A stretch of 64,000 nucleotides of DNA from Pseudomonas sp. MUP55 (GTDB taxonomy: Bacteria > Pseudomonadota > Gammaproteobacteria > Pseudomonadales > Pseudomonadaceae). Location of the stretch: NCBI RefSeq assembly GCF_034043515.1, contig NZ_CP138214.1:5215501-5279500 (forward strand), given 5' to 3'. The notes below the pieces were generated by a model. It was not told the DNA's origin and did not search any database. It worked only from the letters and a program-made list of their open reading frames with translations. Each line of letters opens with the position of its first letter. Position 1 is the stretch's first letter. This document shows positions 55,065-64,000 of this stretch, piece after piece. The position numbers were made by a program, and so were the translations under genes.

Positions 55065-55109
55065 AGTATTGACTAACAACATGACACTCACAAATTTATT
55101 AAATTGTGA
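55065..55109 (-). promoter_or_regulatory. Candidate katA promoter with palindrome
   Basis: On the minus strand TTGTGA (55088-55093) and AATACT (55065-55070) are separated by 17 bases. The -35 is the edge of a near-perfect inverted repeat TCACAA-N10-TTGTGA (55088-55109), a possible regulator site. Confidence 0.4.
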
Positions 55110-55205
55110 TCTTCAATAGAAAATTACTACCAAGCAAGCCACCTCCCTATGGTGCTTACTGCTTCTTAGGGAAACTAATACATAGCACGCTTTTGTTACG
55201 CGCAC

Positions 55206-55230
55206 AAAAAACCGGGCACTAGGCCCGGTT
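55206..55230 (-). terminator. Terminator of the alpha operon
   Basis: ACCGGGC-N5-GCCCGGT with a U-run on the minus strand, 20 bp beyond the rplQ stop. Confidence 0.85.
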
Positions 55231-55250
55231 CTTCGTTACAGACTGTCGTC

Positions 55251-55637
55251 TTACTCGGCGCTTACAGCTTCGCCGGCAGTAGCACGATCAACCAACTCGA
55301 CGTACGCCATAGGAGCGTTGTCGCCAGCGCGGAAGCCGCACTTGAGGATGCGCAGGTAGCCACCCTCACGGGTAGCGTAACGCTTACCCAGGTCGTTGAA
55401 GAGCTTACCAACGATAGCTTTCGAACGAGTACGGTCGAAAGCCAGACGGCGGTTAGCCAGGCTGTCTGTCTTAGCCAAAGTGATCAGCGGCTCAGCAACG
55501 CGACGCAGTTCTTTAGCTTTCGGCAGTGTAGTTTTGATCAGCTCGTGCTCGAACAGCGACACCGCCATGTTTTGGAACATGGCCTTGCGGTGCGAGCTGG
55601 TACGGCTCAGGTGACGACCACTTTTACGATGACGCAT
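55251..55637 (-). CDS. rplQ: 50S ribosomal protein L17
   Basis: A 128-residue L17: [32 protein letters not shown] is the invariant start and [14 protein letters not shown] the end block. Last gene of the alpha operon, 41 bp after rpoA. A basic rRNA-binding N-terminus and acidic end are normal. Confidence 0.98.
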
Positions 55638-55678
55638 GGTTCATTCCTTACCAAACTCACGTTCGGTGATTACGACGA

Positions 55679-56680
55679 TCAGGCAGTCGCCTTGTCGTCC
55701 TTCTTAAGACTTGCAGGCGGCCAGTTGTCGAGGCGCATGCCGAGGGACAGACCGCGGGAGGCCAGAACGTCCTTGATTTCAGTCAAGGATTTCTTGCCCA
55801 GGTTCGGAGTCTTCAACAGTTCTACTTCGGTACGCTGAATCAGGTCGCCGATGTAGTAAATGTTTTCCGCCTTAAGGCAGTTAGCCGAACGTACAGTCAG
55901 TTCCAGATCGTCAACCGGGCGAAGCAGGATCGGATCGATCTCGTCTTCCTGCTCGATTACCACTGGTTCGCTGTCACCTTTGAGGTCGACGAACGCAGCC
56001 AACTGCTGTTGCAGAATGGTTGCAGCGCGGCGGATAGCCTCTTCAGGATCCAGGGTACCGTTGGTTTCCAGATCAATAACCAGCTTATCCAGGTTAGTAC
56101 GCTGCTCGACACGGGCGTTTTCCACCACGTATGCGATACGGCGAACCGGGCTGAACGAAGAGTCAAGCTGCAAGCGACCAATGCTGCGGCTTTCGTCTTC
56201 ATCGCTCTGACGCGAGTCGGCCGGTTCATAACCACGACCACGAGCTACGGTGAGCTTCATGTTCAGGGCGCCGTTAGACGCCAGGTTAGCGATTACGTGA
56301 TCGGGGTTAACGATCTCGACATCATGATCCAGCTGAATATCGGCAGCGGTAACCACCCCCGAACCCTTCTTCGACAAGGTCAGCGTAACTTCGTCACGGC
56401 CGTGCAGCTTGATAGCCAGACCTTTAAGGTTCAACAGGATTTCAATTACGTCTTCCTGTACACCTTCGATGGCGCTGTACTCGTGGAGCACACCGTCAAT
56501 CTCGGCCTCGACTACTGCACAGCCGGGCATTGAGGACAACAGGATGCGGCGCAGCGCGTTGCCCAGGGTGTGGCCAAAACCACGCTCGAGAGGCTCGAGA
56601 GTAATTTTGGCGCGGGTTGGACTGACAACCTGCACATCAATGTGGCGGGGTGTCAGGAACTCATTTACCGAAATCTGCAT
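55679..56680 (-). CDS. rpoA: RNA polymerase alpha subunit
   Basis: A 333-residue alpha subunit: assembly domain (about 1-235, [22 protein letters not shown]) and C-terminal domain (about 250-320, [23 protein letters not shown]...[23 protein letters not shown]) that contacts UP elements and activators. Length and domains are standard. Confidence 0.99.
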   Translation of the reverse strand: MQISVNEFLTPRHIDVQVVSPTRAKITLEPLERGFGHTLGNALRRILLSSMPGCAVVEAEIDGVLHEYSAIEGVQEDVIEILLNLKGLAIKLHGRDEVTLTLSKKGSGVVTAADIQLDHDVEIVNPDHVIANLASNGALNMKLTVARGRGYEPADSRQSDEDESRSIGRLQLDSSFSPVRRIAYVVENARVEQRTNLDKLVIDLETNGTLDPEEAIRRAATILQQQLAAFVDLKGDSEPVVIEQEDEIDPILLRPVDDLELTVRSANCLKAENIYYIGDLIQRTEVELLKTPNLGKKSLTEIKDVLASRGLSLGMRLDNWPPASLKKDDKATA

Positions 56681-56702
56681 GGATGCACCTATTTTCTAGC
56701 CC

Positions 56703-57323
56703 TTACTTGGAGTAGAGCTCGACAATCAGGCTTTCGTTGATGTCGGCGGACAGATCACTGCGAGCAGGAACGTTCTTGAAAACGCCCGACTTCTTCTCAG
56801 TGTCTACTTCTACCCATTCTACGCGGCCACGTTGGGCACACAGATCGAGAGCTTGGACAATGCGAAGTTGGTTTTTTGCTTTCTCGCGAACTGCGACCAC
56901 GTCACCAGCACGAACCTGGTAGGACGGAACGTTTACGGTCTGACCGTTAACGCTGATCGACTTGTGCGATACCAGCTGACGGGATTCGGCACGAGTCGAA
57001 CCAAAGCCCATACGGTATACAACGTTGTCCAGACGGCATTCGAGCAGTTGCAGCAGGTTTTCACCGGTTGCACCTTTCTTGCCAGCAGCTTCTTTGTAGT
57101 AGCCGCTGAACTGACGCTCGAGAACGCCGTAGATACGACGGACCTTCTGCTTTTCACGCAGTTGGGTGCCGTAGTCGGACTGGCGACCGCGGCGTTGGCC
57201 GTGGATACCAGGTGCTGCTTCAATGTTGCACTTCGATTCGATCGCGCGCACGCCGCTCTTCAAGAAGAGATCGGTGCCTTCGCGACGAGCGAGTTTGCAT
57301 TTTGGACCAATGTAACGAGCCAT
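56703..57323 (-). CDS. rpsD: 30S ribosomal protein S4
   Basis: A 206-residue S4 starting [21 protein letters not shown] with the S4 RNA-binding domain ([27 protein letters not shown]). In E. coli S4 is the translational repressor of the alpha operon, so it may control these genes too. N-terminal zinc cysteines are absent, the C-minus form. Confidence 0.98.
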   Translation of the reverse strand: MARYIGPKCKLARREGTDLFLKSGVRAIESKCNIEAAPGIHGQRRGRQSDYGTQLREKQKVRRIYGVLERQFSGYYKEAAGKKGATGENLLQLLECRLDNVVYRMGFGSTRAESRQLVSHKSISVNGQTVNVPSYQVRAGDVVAVREKAKNQLRIVQALDLCAQRGRVEWVEVDTEKKSGVFKNVPARSDLSADINESLIVELYSK

Positions 57324-57341
57324 TCTTTACAATCTCCTGGA

Positions 57342-57731
57342 TTACACGCGGCGCTTCTTCGGCGGACGGCACCCGTTGTGCGGGATTGGCGTCACGTCGG
57401 TGATGCTGGCGATCTTATAGCCACAGCCGTTCAAAGCACGGACAGCAGACTCACGACCTGGACCTGGACCTTTGACGTTAACGTCGAGGTTTTTCAGGCC
57501 GTATTCCAGCGCAGCTTGACCAGCACGCTCAGCAGCTACTTGAGCAGCGAACGGGGTGGACTTGCGGGAACCGCGGAAACCCGAACCACCGGAGGTAGCC
57601 CAAGAAAGCGCGTTACCTTGACGGTCGGTGATGGTCACGATTGTGTTGTTAAAAGATGCATGGATGTGGGCGATGCCATCAACCACTGTCTTTTTAACTT
57701 TTTTACGAGGACGAGCAGCAGGTTTTGCCAT
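57342..57731 (-). CDS. rpsK: 30S ribosomal protein S11
   Basis: A 129-residue S11: [23 protein letters not shown] and the C-terminal [18 protein letters not shown] are diagnostic. Located between rpsM and rpsD in the alpha operon. Confidence 0.98.
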   Translation of the reverse strand: MAKPAARPRKKVKKTVVDGIAHIHASFNNTIVTITDRQGNALSWATSGGSGFRGSRKSTPFAAQVAAERAGQAALEYGLKNLDVNVKGPGPGRESAVRALNGCGYKIASITDVTPIPHNGCRPPKKRRV

Positions 57732-57761
57732 GATAATTTTCCTGTCGATTCGCGTGGGCGA

Positions 57762-58118
57762 TTACTTGCGGATCGGCTTACGCGGACCTTTACGGGTACG
57801 CGCGTTAGTCTTGGTACGCTGACCGCGCACTGGAAGACCACGACGATGACGCAGACCACGGTAGCAACCGAGGTCCATCAAACGCTTGATTTTCATGTTG
57901 ATTTCGCGACGCAGGTCACCTTCAGTGGTGAACTTCGCCACTTCGCCACGCAACAGCTCAATCTGCTCGTCGCTCAGATCTTTGATCTTTGCGGCTGGGT
58001 TTACCCCAGTATCTGCGCAAATTTTCTGCGCAGTAGTGCGACCAACACCATAGATGTAGGTCAGCGAGATAACAGTGTGCTTGTTATCTGGAATGTTAAC
58101 GCCTGCAATACGGGCCAT
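57762..58118 (-). CDS. rpsM: 30S ribosomal protein S13
   Basis: A 118-residue S13: [26 protein letters not shown] start and the basic tail [21 protein letters not shown]. First gene of the alpha operon; a promoter lies 60-90 bp upstream. Confidence 0.98.
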
Positions 58119-58177
58119 TCAGTGGGACTCCAATTGACAGCTACCTACGCCCCGTAAGCCAAGAAATAGGGCGCGAG

Positions 58178-58206
58178 ATAATATCGCTGTAATAACAAAT
58201 AATCAA
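58178..58206 (-). promoter_or_regulatory. Alpha-operon promoter
   Basis: On the minus strand TTGATT (58201-58206), a 17-base spacer and TATTAT (58178-58183). It lies directly after a hairpin that ends the spc operon and leaves a ~50-base leader for rpsM. Confidence 0.6.
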
Positions 58207-58230
58207 CCCGGCAGCGCACTAGCTGCCGGG
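58207..58230 (-). terminator. Hairpin at the end of the spc operon
   Basis: CCCGGCAG-N8-CTGCCGGG, followed on the minus strand by TTGATTATTTGTT. The U-run is broken, so termination may be partial. Confidence 0.55.
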
Positions 58231-58247
58231 CTTCAAGCGGATCACAC

Positions 58248-58364
58248 TCAGCCTTGGCGCTGTTTGTGACGCGGTTCCGCGCTGCAAATTACTCGAACAA
58301 CACCTTCGCGGCGAATAATCTTGCAGTTGCGGCACAGCTTTTTCACCGATGCACGAACTTTCAT
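58248..58364 (-). CDS. rpmJ: 50S ribosomal protein L36
   Basis: A 38-residue L36: [20 protein letters not shown] with the CxxC...C...H zinc set (Cys at 11, 14 and 27, His at 33) and the end EPRHKQRQG. It is the zinc-bearing (C+) form. It follows secY by 28 bp. Zinc content links it to the Zur-controlled supply at 15.7-19 kb only loosely. Confidence 0.97.
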
Positions 58365-58392
58365 CACCAACTCCTCGAACCTTATGGGGTAC

Positions 58393-59721
58393 TCAGCGCA
58401 ACATGCCGCTGCCGTAACCCTTCAGGTTGGCTTTCTTCATCAGGGATTCGTACTGGTGCGAAACGAGGTGCGATTGTACTTGGGACATGAAGTCCATCAC
58501 AACCACGACCACGATCAGCAACGAGGTCCCGCCAAGGTAGAACGGAACGTTTGCTGCAACCACCAGGAATTGGGGAAGCAGGCACACGGCCGTCATATAT
58601 AGAGCACCGAACAGGGTCAAACGAGTCAGAACGCCATCAATGTAGCGCGCAGACTGCTCACCTGGACGAATACCCGGAATAAAGGCACCGGACTTCTTCA
58701 GGTTTTCCGCTACGTCTTTCGGATTGAACATCAACGCCGTATAGAAGAAGCAGAAGAAAATAATCCCTGCACTAAACAGCAGAATATTCAACGGCTGACC
58801 AGGAGCGATCGACTGAGAGAGGTCCTGCAGCCAGCCCATATTTTCAGACTGACCAAACCAGGTACCCAACGAAGCCGGAAACAGCAAGATGCTGCTCGCG
58901 AAAATTGCCGGAATAACACCGGCCATATTCACCTTCAGCGGCAAGTGGCTGGTCTGCGCAGCAAAAACCTTACGGCCCTGCTGACGCTTGGCGTAGTGAA
59001 CAGCAATACGACGCTGACCACGCTCAATGAACACCACAAAACCGATAATCGCTACTGCCAGCAAACCGATGGCAACCAGGGCAAAAATGTTGATATCACC
59101 CTGACGTGCAGACTCGAAAGACTGCCCGATTGCTCTCGGAAGACCGGCGACGATACCTGCGAAAATCAACATCGAGATACCGTTACCAACACCACGCTCA
59201 GTAATCTGCTCACCCAGCCACATCATGAACATCGCACCAGCCACAAACGTGGATACCGCGACGAAATGGAAGCCAAAGTCACCAGTGAACGCAACGCCCT
59301 GCCCGGCCAGACCAACGGACATGCCGATAGCTTGAACCAGGGCGAGGACGACAGTGCCGTAGCGGGTGTACTGGCTAATCTTGCGACGGCCAGCTTCACC
59401 TTCCTTCTTCAACTGCTCCAGCTGCGGGCTGACGGCGGTCATCAGTTGCATGATGATCGATGCCGAAATGTACGGCATGATCCCCAGCGCAAAGATGCTC
59501 ATCCGCTCCAGCGCACCGCCGGAAAACATGTTGAACAAGCTAAGAATGGTCCCCTCATTCTGTCGAAACAGGTCTGCGAGTCGGTCCGGGTTGATACCTG
59601 GAACCGGGATGTGTGCGCCTATTCGGTAGACGATAATCGCCAGGAACAGAAAACGCAGACGAGCCCAAAGTTCAGACATACCGCCTTTGCCGAGCGCTGA
59701 GAGAGCACCTTGCTTAGCCAT
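58393..59721 (-). CDS. secY: Protein translocase subunit SecY
   Basis: A 442-residue ten-helix channel subunit. Recognisable parts are [22 protein letters not shown] at the start, the plug region [27 protein letters not shown] and the C-terminal [10 protein letters not shown]. It forms SecYEG for Sec export, needed by the many exported proteins here. Its ATG is directly next to the rplO stop. Confidence 0.98.
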
Positions 59722-60159
59722 TTATTCCTCGAACTTGCCGCCAGCTGCTTCGATAGCCGAACGCGCACCTTTGGTGGCGCCGATTCCCTTGCCGATAGTG
59801 ACAGCGCGAGTCACTTCACCGGACAGCATGATTTTCACACGCTGTACGTTGACGTTGATCACGTTGGCATCTTTCAGGGTCTGCACAGTAACGATGTCGC
59901 CTTCCACTTTAGCCAGCTCGGACAGACGCACTTCTGCGCGGTCCATGGCTTTCAGGGATACGAAACCGAACTTAGGCAGGCGACGATGCAGCGGCTGTTG
60001 ACCGCCTTCAAAGCCTGGAGCGATGGTGCCACCGGAGCGGGAGGTTTGACCTTTGTGGCCACGGCCACCAGTCTTACCCAAACCGCTACCGATACCACGG
60101 CCCGGACGATGCTTTTCGCGACGGGAACCCGGCGCTGGACTCAGATCATTGAGTTTCAT
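59722..60159 (-). CDS. rplO: 50S ribosomal protein L15
   Basis: A 145-residue L15 with the Gly-rich start [26 protein letters not shown] and the family end block [16 protein letters not shown]. It sits between rpmD and secY as expected. Confidence 0.98.
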   Translation of the reverse strand: MKLNDLSPAPGSRREKHRPGRGIGSGLGKTGGRGHKGQTSRSGGTIAPGFEGGQQPLHRRLPKFGFVSLKAMDRAEVRLSELAKVEGDIVTVQTLKDANVINVNVQRVKIMLSGEVTRAVTIGKGIGATKGARSAIEAAGGKFEE

Positions 60160-60162
60160 CGA

Positions 60163-60339
60163 TTAACCCTCTACACGCAGCATGTAGTAAGCCTTGTTGA
60201 TCATCCCGCGATTCTCGGGAGTATCCTGGACTTCTACAGTGTGACCGATGCGACGCAGACCCAGACCTTTAACGCACAATTTGTGGTTAGGGATGCGGCC
60301 GGTCATGCTTTTGATCAGCGTTACTTTAACGGTAGCCAT
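60163..60339 (-). CDS. rpmD: 50S ribosomal protein L30
   Basis: A 58-residue L30: [20 protein letters not shown] start and [11 protein letters not shown] in the middle, ending YYMLRVEG. Two bases separate it from rpsE and three from rplO. Confidence 0.97.
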
Positions 60340-60341
60340 GA

Positions 60342-60842
60342 TCAGAAGATCTCCTTGACAGTCAAGCCGCGCTTGGCAGCAATGGACTCAGGAGATTGCA
60401 TAGCTTTCAAACCCTTGAAAGTGGCGTGAACCACGTTTACCGGGTTAGTCGAGCCGTAGCACTTGGCCAGAACGTTCTGAACGCCAGCAACTTCGAGGAC
60501 AGCACGCATAGCGCCGCCAGCGATGATACCGGTACCTTCAGAAGCAGGCTGCATGTACACCTTCGAAGCGCCATGGGCGGACTTCATTGCGTACTGCAGA
60601 GTGGTGCCGTTCAGATCAACTTGGATCATGTTGCGACGAGCAGCTTCCATTGCCTTCTGGATCGCGGCAGGCACTTCACGTGACTTGCCACGGCCGAAGC
60701 CAACACGCCCTTTACCATCACCAACCACGGTCAACGCGGTGAAAGTGAAGATACGGCCGCCCTTAACGGTTTTGGCTACGCGGTTAACTTGAACCAGCTT
60801 CTCAATGTAGCCTTCGTCGCGCTTTTGGTCGTTATTTGACAT
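60342..60842 (-). CDS. rpsE: 30S ribosomal protein S5
   Basis: A 166-residue S5 with the N-terminal RNA-binding part ([43 protein letters not shown]) and the [19 protein letters not shown] block. The loop around KTVKGG is where spectinomycin-resistance changes occur in other bacteria; it is wild-type-like here. Confidence 0.98.
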
Positions 60843-60845
60843 AAC

Positions 60846-61196
60846 TTAGAACTCCAGCCCAGCTTCACGAGCAGCATCAGCCAGCGCTTTAACGCGGCCG
60901 TGGTACTTGAAGCCAGAGCGGTCGAAAGCCACTTGCGAGACGCCCACGGCCTTAGCACGTGTAGCGACCAGCTGGCCAACCTTTGTGGCCGCGTCGATGT
61001 TGCCAGTGGCACCATCACGCAGTTCTTTATCCAAAGTCGAGGCGCTTGCCAGGACTTTGTTGCCGTCGGCCGAGATGACCTGGGCGTAGATATGCTGCGA
61101 CGAGCGGTACACGCAGAGACGCACGACTTCGAGTTCGTGCATTTTCAGGCGTGCTTTGCGAGCGCGACGCAGTCGAGTAACTTTTTTGTCGGTCAT
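60846..61196 (-). CDS. rplR: 50S ribosomal protein L18
   Basis: A 116-residue L18, the 5S rRNA binder: basic N-terminus ([34 protein letters not shown]) and the end [26 protein letters not shown]. Three bases from rpsE. Confidence 0.98.
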   Translation of the reverse strand: MTDKKVTRLRRARKARLKMHELEVVRLCVYRSSQHIYAQVISADGNKVLASASTLDKELRDGATGNIDAATKVGQLVATRAKAVGVSQVAFDRSGFKYHGRVKALADAAREAGLEF

Positions 61197-61206
61197 TTGC
61201 TATGCC

Positions 61207-61740
61207 CTACTTCTTCTTGGCTTCTTTACGACGGACGACTTCGTCCGCGTAGCGCACACCTTTGCCTTTGTACGGCTCTGGTGGACGGAAGTCGCGGATC
61301 TCAGCGGCCACCTGACCTACCAGCTGCTTATCGATGCCCTTGATCAGGATATCGGTTTGGCTAGGGGTCTCAGCGGTGATGCCTTCCGGCAGTTCGTAAT
61401 CCACTGGGTGCGAGAAGCCAAGGGCAAGGTTCAGAACCGTGCCTTTTGCTTGCGCTTTGTAACCAACACCGACCAGCTGGAGCTTACGCTCGAAGCCTTG
61501 GCTTACGCCTTGGACCATGTTGTTTACCAACGCACGCGTGGTACCGGCCATTGCGCGAGTTTGTTGATCGCCATTGCGAGCAGCGAAACGCAGCTCACCA
61601 GCTTCTTCAACGATCTCAACGGACGAATGGATGTTCAGTTCAAGAGTGCCCTTGGCACCCTTCACCGAAAGCTGTTGGCCTGCGAATTTGACTTCGACAC
61701 CGGCTGGCAGCTTAACGGGGTTCTTAGCGACGCGAGACAT
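61207..61740 (-). CDS. rplF: 50S ribosomal protein L6
   Basis: A 177-residue L6 with two repeated domains: [17 protein letters not shown] start and the C-terminal [26 protein letters not shown] signature. Near the sarcin-ricin loop in the ribosome. Confidence 0.98.
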   Translation of the reverse strand: MSRVAKNPVKLPAGVEVKFAGQQLSVKGAKGTLELNIHSSVEIVEEAGELRFAARNGDQQTRAMAGTTRALVNNMVQGVSQGFERKLQLVGVGYKAQAKGTVLNLALGFSHPVDYELPEGITAETPSQTDILIKGIDKQLVGQVAAEIRDFRPPEPYKGKGVRYADEVVRRKEAKKK

Positions 61741-61752
61741 GCTTATCCCCCC

Positions 61753-62145
61753 TTAGAACACAGTGCAAAGAACTTCGCCGCCGACACCGGCAGCGCGCGC
61801 AGCACGATCCGTCATCACACCTTTGTTGGTGGAGACGATAGACACGCCCAGACCGCCACGAACTTTCGGCAGATCTTCAGCGGACTTGTACTGACGCAGG
61901 CCTGGACGGCTAACGCGCTTCACTTCCTCGATGACCGAACGGCCTTCGAAGTACTTCAGCTCGATGGACAGCAACGGCTTGATTTCGCTGCTGATCTGAT
62001 AACCCGCAATGTAGCCTTCGTCTTTCAGGACTTTGGCAACAGCTACCTTCAACTTGGAAGATGGCATGCTTACGACGGACTTTTCAGCCATCTGGGCATT
62101 ACGGATACGAGTTAGCATGTCCGCTAACGGGTCCTGCATACTCAT
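61753..62145 (-). CDS. rpsH: 30S ribosomal protein S8
   Basis: A 130-residue S8: [22 protein letters not shown] start and [31 protein letters not shown] end. In E. coli S8 represses the spc operon by binding its mRNA. Here an unusually long 209-nt leader precedes it. Confidence 0.98.
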   Translation of the reverse strand: MSMQDPLADMLTRIRNAQMAEKSVVSMPSSKLKVAVAKVLKDEGYIAGYQISSEIKPLLSIELKYFEGRSVIEEVKRVSRPGLRQYKSAEDLPKVRGGLGVSIVSTNKGVMTDRAARAAGVGGEVLCTVF

Positions 62146-62354
62146 GGGCTAGACGCTCCTAATACACAAAAAATTAGCCTTGCGGCTACATATGTCACCG
62201 AGAATCTCCGAGCATAAAAAACACGGGCTCAGGCGAGCCGCGTATTTTAGACACACTCCGGAAATGAAACAAGCCCCAAAAGGGGCTTGTTCCAGATTCA
62301 AGGTCACCGGCGGTCAGTATCTTGCGATACCAACCGCCTTGACGCTGAAAGTGC
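62146..62354 (-). other. Structured non-coding gap between rpsN and rpsH
   Basis: On the minus strand three hairpins follow the rpsN stop: GGCGGTtGGTATC-GCAA-GATACTgACCGCC with a GNRA loop (near 62307-62336), GAACAAGCCCC-TTTT-GGGGCTTGTTTC (near 62266-62292), and GGCTC-GCCT-GAGCC followed by a run of seven T (62215-62239). No ORF of note. It may process, attenuate or re-initiate the spc transcript. Confidence 0.6.
62244..62272 (-). promoter_or_regulatory. Possible internal spc-operon promoter
   Basis: TTGTTT (62267-62272), a 17-base spacer and TAAAAT (62244-62249) on the minus strand, ~100 bp before rpsH. The -35 overlaps the second hairpin arm. Confidence 0.4.
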
Positions 62355-62660
62355 TTACCAGCTGGCTTTAACCAGACCTGGTACGTCACCACGCATTGCC
62401 GCTTCACGCAGTTTGTTACGGCCGAGGCCGAACTTGCGATAAACGCCGTGTGGACGACCGGTCAGGCGGCAGCGGTTACGCATGCGCGAGGCGCTTGCGT
62501 CACGTGGCTGCTTCTGCAGAGCAACTGTAGCTTCCCAACGCGCTTCTGGACTTGCGTTCAGATCAACGATGATTGCTTTCAGTGCTGCACGCTTCTTGGC
62601 GTACTTGGCAACCGTGAGCTGACGCTTCAGCTCGCGGTTTTTCATGCTCATCTTGGCCAT
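62355..62660 (-). CDS. rpsN: 30S ribosomal protein S14
   Basis: A 101-residue S14 of the long, zinc-free type: [24 protein letters not shown] start, [28 protein letters not shown] end; the CxxC pairs of the short form are missing. The ATG at 62660 matches the family; the open frame upstream does not. Confidence 0.97.
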   Translation of the reverse strand: MAKMSMKNRELKRQLTVAKYAKKRAALKAIIVDLNASPEARWEATVALQKQPRDASASRMRNRCRLTGRPHGVYRKFGLGRNKLREAAMRGDVPGLVKASW

Positions 62661-62673
62661 GGTCCTACTCCAA

Positions 62674-63213
62674 TCAGTTGCGGAACGGGAATTTGAAAGC
62701 ACGCAACAGGGCGCGACCTTCATCATCGTTCTTGGCAGTGGTGGTCAGGGTGATGTCCAGACCGCGGAGAGCATCGATCTTGTCGTAGTCGATTTCCGGG
62801 AAGATGATCTGCTCTTTCACGCCCATGCTGTAGTTACCACGACCATCGAAGGACTTGGCATTCAGGCCGCGGAAGTCGCGAACCCGAGGCAGGGAGATCG
62901 ACAGCAGACGATCCAGGAATTCGTACATACGCTCACGGCGCAGAGTCACTTTGACGCCGATCGGCCAGCCTTCGCGGACTTTAAAGCCAGCGATGGATTT
63001 CCGAGCGTAAGTCACAACGACTTTTTGACCGGTGATCTTTTCCAGGTCAGCAACAGCGTGCTCGATGACTTTTTTGTCACCGACCGCTTCGCCCAAACCC
63101 ATGTTCAGGGTGATTTTGGTAACGCGTGGAACTTCCATCACGTTCGAAAGCTTAAGTTCTTCCTTAAGTTTCGGTGCGATTTCTTTCCAGTAAATCTCTT
63201 TTAGTCGTGCCAT
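62674..63213 (-). CDS. rplE: 50S ribosomal protein L5
   Basis: A 179-residue L5 with [39 protein letters not shown] and [20 protein letters not shown]. Binds 5S rRNA with L18. Thirteen bases before rpsN. Confidence 0.98.
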   Translation of the reverse strand: MARLKEIYWKEIAPKLKEELKLSNVMEVPRVTKITLNMGLGEAVGDKKVIEHAVADLEKITGQKVVVTYARKSIAGFKVREGWPIGVKVTLRRERMYEFLDRLLSISLPRVRDFRGLNAKSFDGRGNYSMGVKEQIIFPEIDYDKIDALRGLDITLTTTAKNDDEGRALLRAFKFPFRN

Positions 63214-63233
63214 GGTCTTCTACCTAGCAGTGT

Positions 63234-63548
63234 TCAAGCATCAACCGCTTTTTGGGTCGACTTGAAGACACGAATTTTCTTGCCATCTTCTACTTTGAAA
63301 CCAACGCGGTCAGCCTTGTTGGTTTCGCCGTTGAAAATGGCGACGTTAGAAGCGTCCAGCGGAGCTTCTTTTTCGACGATACCGCCCTGCACGCCCGACA
63401 TCGGGTTAGGCTTGGTATGACGCTTGACCAGGTTCAGACCGCCGATAACCAGACGGTTATTAGCGAGAACCTTAAGCACCTTACCGCGCTTACCTTTGTC
63501 TTTGCCGGCGATCACGATGATCTCGTCGTCACGACGAATCTTTTGCAT
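63234..63548 (-). CDS. rplX: 50S ribosomal protein L24
   Basis: A 104-residue L24: [25 protein letters not shown] (KOW motif) and the [24 protein letters not shown] block. An assembly initiator of the large subunit. Confidence 0.98.
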   Translation of the reverse strand: MQKIRRDDEIIVIAGKDKGKRGKVLKVLANNRLVIGGLNLVKRHTKPNPMSGVQGGIVEKEAPLDASNVAIFNGETNKADRVGFKVEDGKKIRVFKSTQKAVDA

Positions 63549-63559
63549 GTCGGATCTCC

Positions 63560-63928
63560 TTACAGCACTTCTGGGGCGAGCGAGACGATCTTCATGAACT
63601 TCTCAGTACGAAGTTCACGGGTCACTGGCCCAAAGATACGGGTGCCGATAGGCTCTTGCTTGTTGTTCAGAAGAACAGCAGCGTTGCCATCAAAGCGGAT
63701 AATGGAGCCATCAGCACGACGTACGCCGTGACGAGTGCGGACTACAACAGCAGTCATCACTTGGCCTTTTTTCACTTTACCGCGAGGAATTGCTTCCTTG
63801 ACAGTAACCTTGATGATGTCACCGATACCAGCGTAACGACGATGGGAGCCACCCAGCACCTTGATGCACATAACGCGGCGAGCGCCGCTGTTATCGGCCA
63901 CATCGAGCATGGATTGAGTCTGAATCAT
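63560..63928 (-). CDS. rplN: 50S ribosomal protein L14
   Basis: A 122-residue L14: [28 protein letters not shown] start and [16 protein letters not shown] end. First gene of the spc operon, 23 bp after the rpsQ stop. Confidence 0.98.
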   Translation of the reverse strand: MIQTQSMLDVADNSGARRVMCIKVLGGSHRRYAGIGDIIKVTVKEAIPRGKVKKGQVMTAVVVRTRHGVRRADGSIIRFDGNAAVLLNNKQEPIGTRIFGPVTRELRTEKFMKIVSLAPEVL

Positions 63929-63951
63929 ATAATTTCTCCGACCCCTAGTCC

Positions 63952-64000
63952 TTAGACTTCCACAGCGCGTTCGAGAACATCAACCAATGCCCAAGACTTG
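63952..64000 (-). CDS. rpsQ: 30S ribosomal protein S17, 3' end
   Basis: The last 15 codons of a minus-strand frame that runs out of the window: [15 protein letters not shown] and stop, the usual S17 C-terminus. Position just upstream of rplN (end of the S10 operon) agrees. Confidence 0.85.
   Translation of the reverse strand, partial: KSWALVDVLERAVEV

Noticed and set aside
1..64000. CRISPR arrays, insertion sequences, prophage genes, tRNA or rRNA genes
   Set aside because: Looked for regular spaced repeats, transposase motifs, phage structural genes and RNA gene signatures; none seen. The repeats present are REP/REPIN elements.

Overview
The window comes from a chromosome of a Pseudomonas of the fluorescens group. 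The evidence is high-GC coding, many REP/REPIN palindromes of the 'GTGGGAGGGGGCTTGCCCCCGAT' and 'TGTAGGAGCGAGCTTGCTCGCGAA' types, and gene orders I know from pseudomonads: ispA-dxs, nrdR-ribD-ribE-ribBA-ribH-nusB-thiL, MFS-ssb with divergent uvrA, ferritin-katA-rplQ-rpoA. About 75 genes are annotated. I saw no tRNA, rRNA, CRISPR array, insertion sequence or prophage.

Layout. 1-2.5 kb: isoprenoid precursors (3' end of ispA, dxs). 2.6-6.5 kb: B12 uptake (btuB, a BtuF-like binding protein) in the same neighbourhood as ribA. 6.7-13 kb: riboflavin/thiamine/NusB operon headed by nrdR. 13-15.7 kb: lipoprotein, methyltransferase, YbbN/CnoX thioredoxin. 15.7-19 kb: four-gene zinc uptake operon (ZrgA/DUF2796, ABC ATPase, FtsX-like permease, DUF3299) behind a Zur-like dyad. 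19-20.2 kb: ompW followed by two near-identical REPINs that flank a relic of the ompW 3' end. 20-25.5 kb: RmlD-like oxidoreductase and divergent giant helicase Lhr. 25.6-31.8 kb: MscS-type channel, DUF72 protein, and a YbhP-ClsB-YbhN trio. 32-36.4 kb: hydrolase/DUF3182 pair, GlxA regulator, isochorismatase-like hydrolase, Tam.

36.4-47.8 kb is the most interesting part: a compact specialised-metabolite cluster. It has a MocR-type regulator, an SGNH hydrolase, a 27-residue basic peptide, a haem-oxygenase-like diiron oxidase with a long N-terminal extension, an amidinotransferase gene reduced by in-frame internal deletion to 50 codons, a NodU/CmcH carbamoyltransferase, a 47-residue membrane peptide, a class III aminotransferase, a formyltransferase and three LysE exporters. 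The content matches what I remember of the gvg cluster for 4-formylaminooxyvinylglycine (germination-arrest factor) in P. fluorescens WH6. The amidinotransferase deletion suggests a variant or altered product here.

47.9-55 kb: ssb and an MFS transporter, uvrA, an FtnA-type ferritin lacking the haem-ligand Met, and katA. 55-64 kb: the alpha operon (rpsM-rpsK-rpsD-rpoA-rplQ), the spc operon (rplN to rpmJ) and the 3' end of rpsQ, all on the minus strand. A 209-nt structured non-coding gap lies between rpsN and rpsH.
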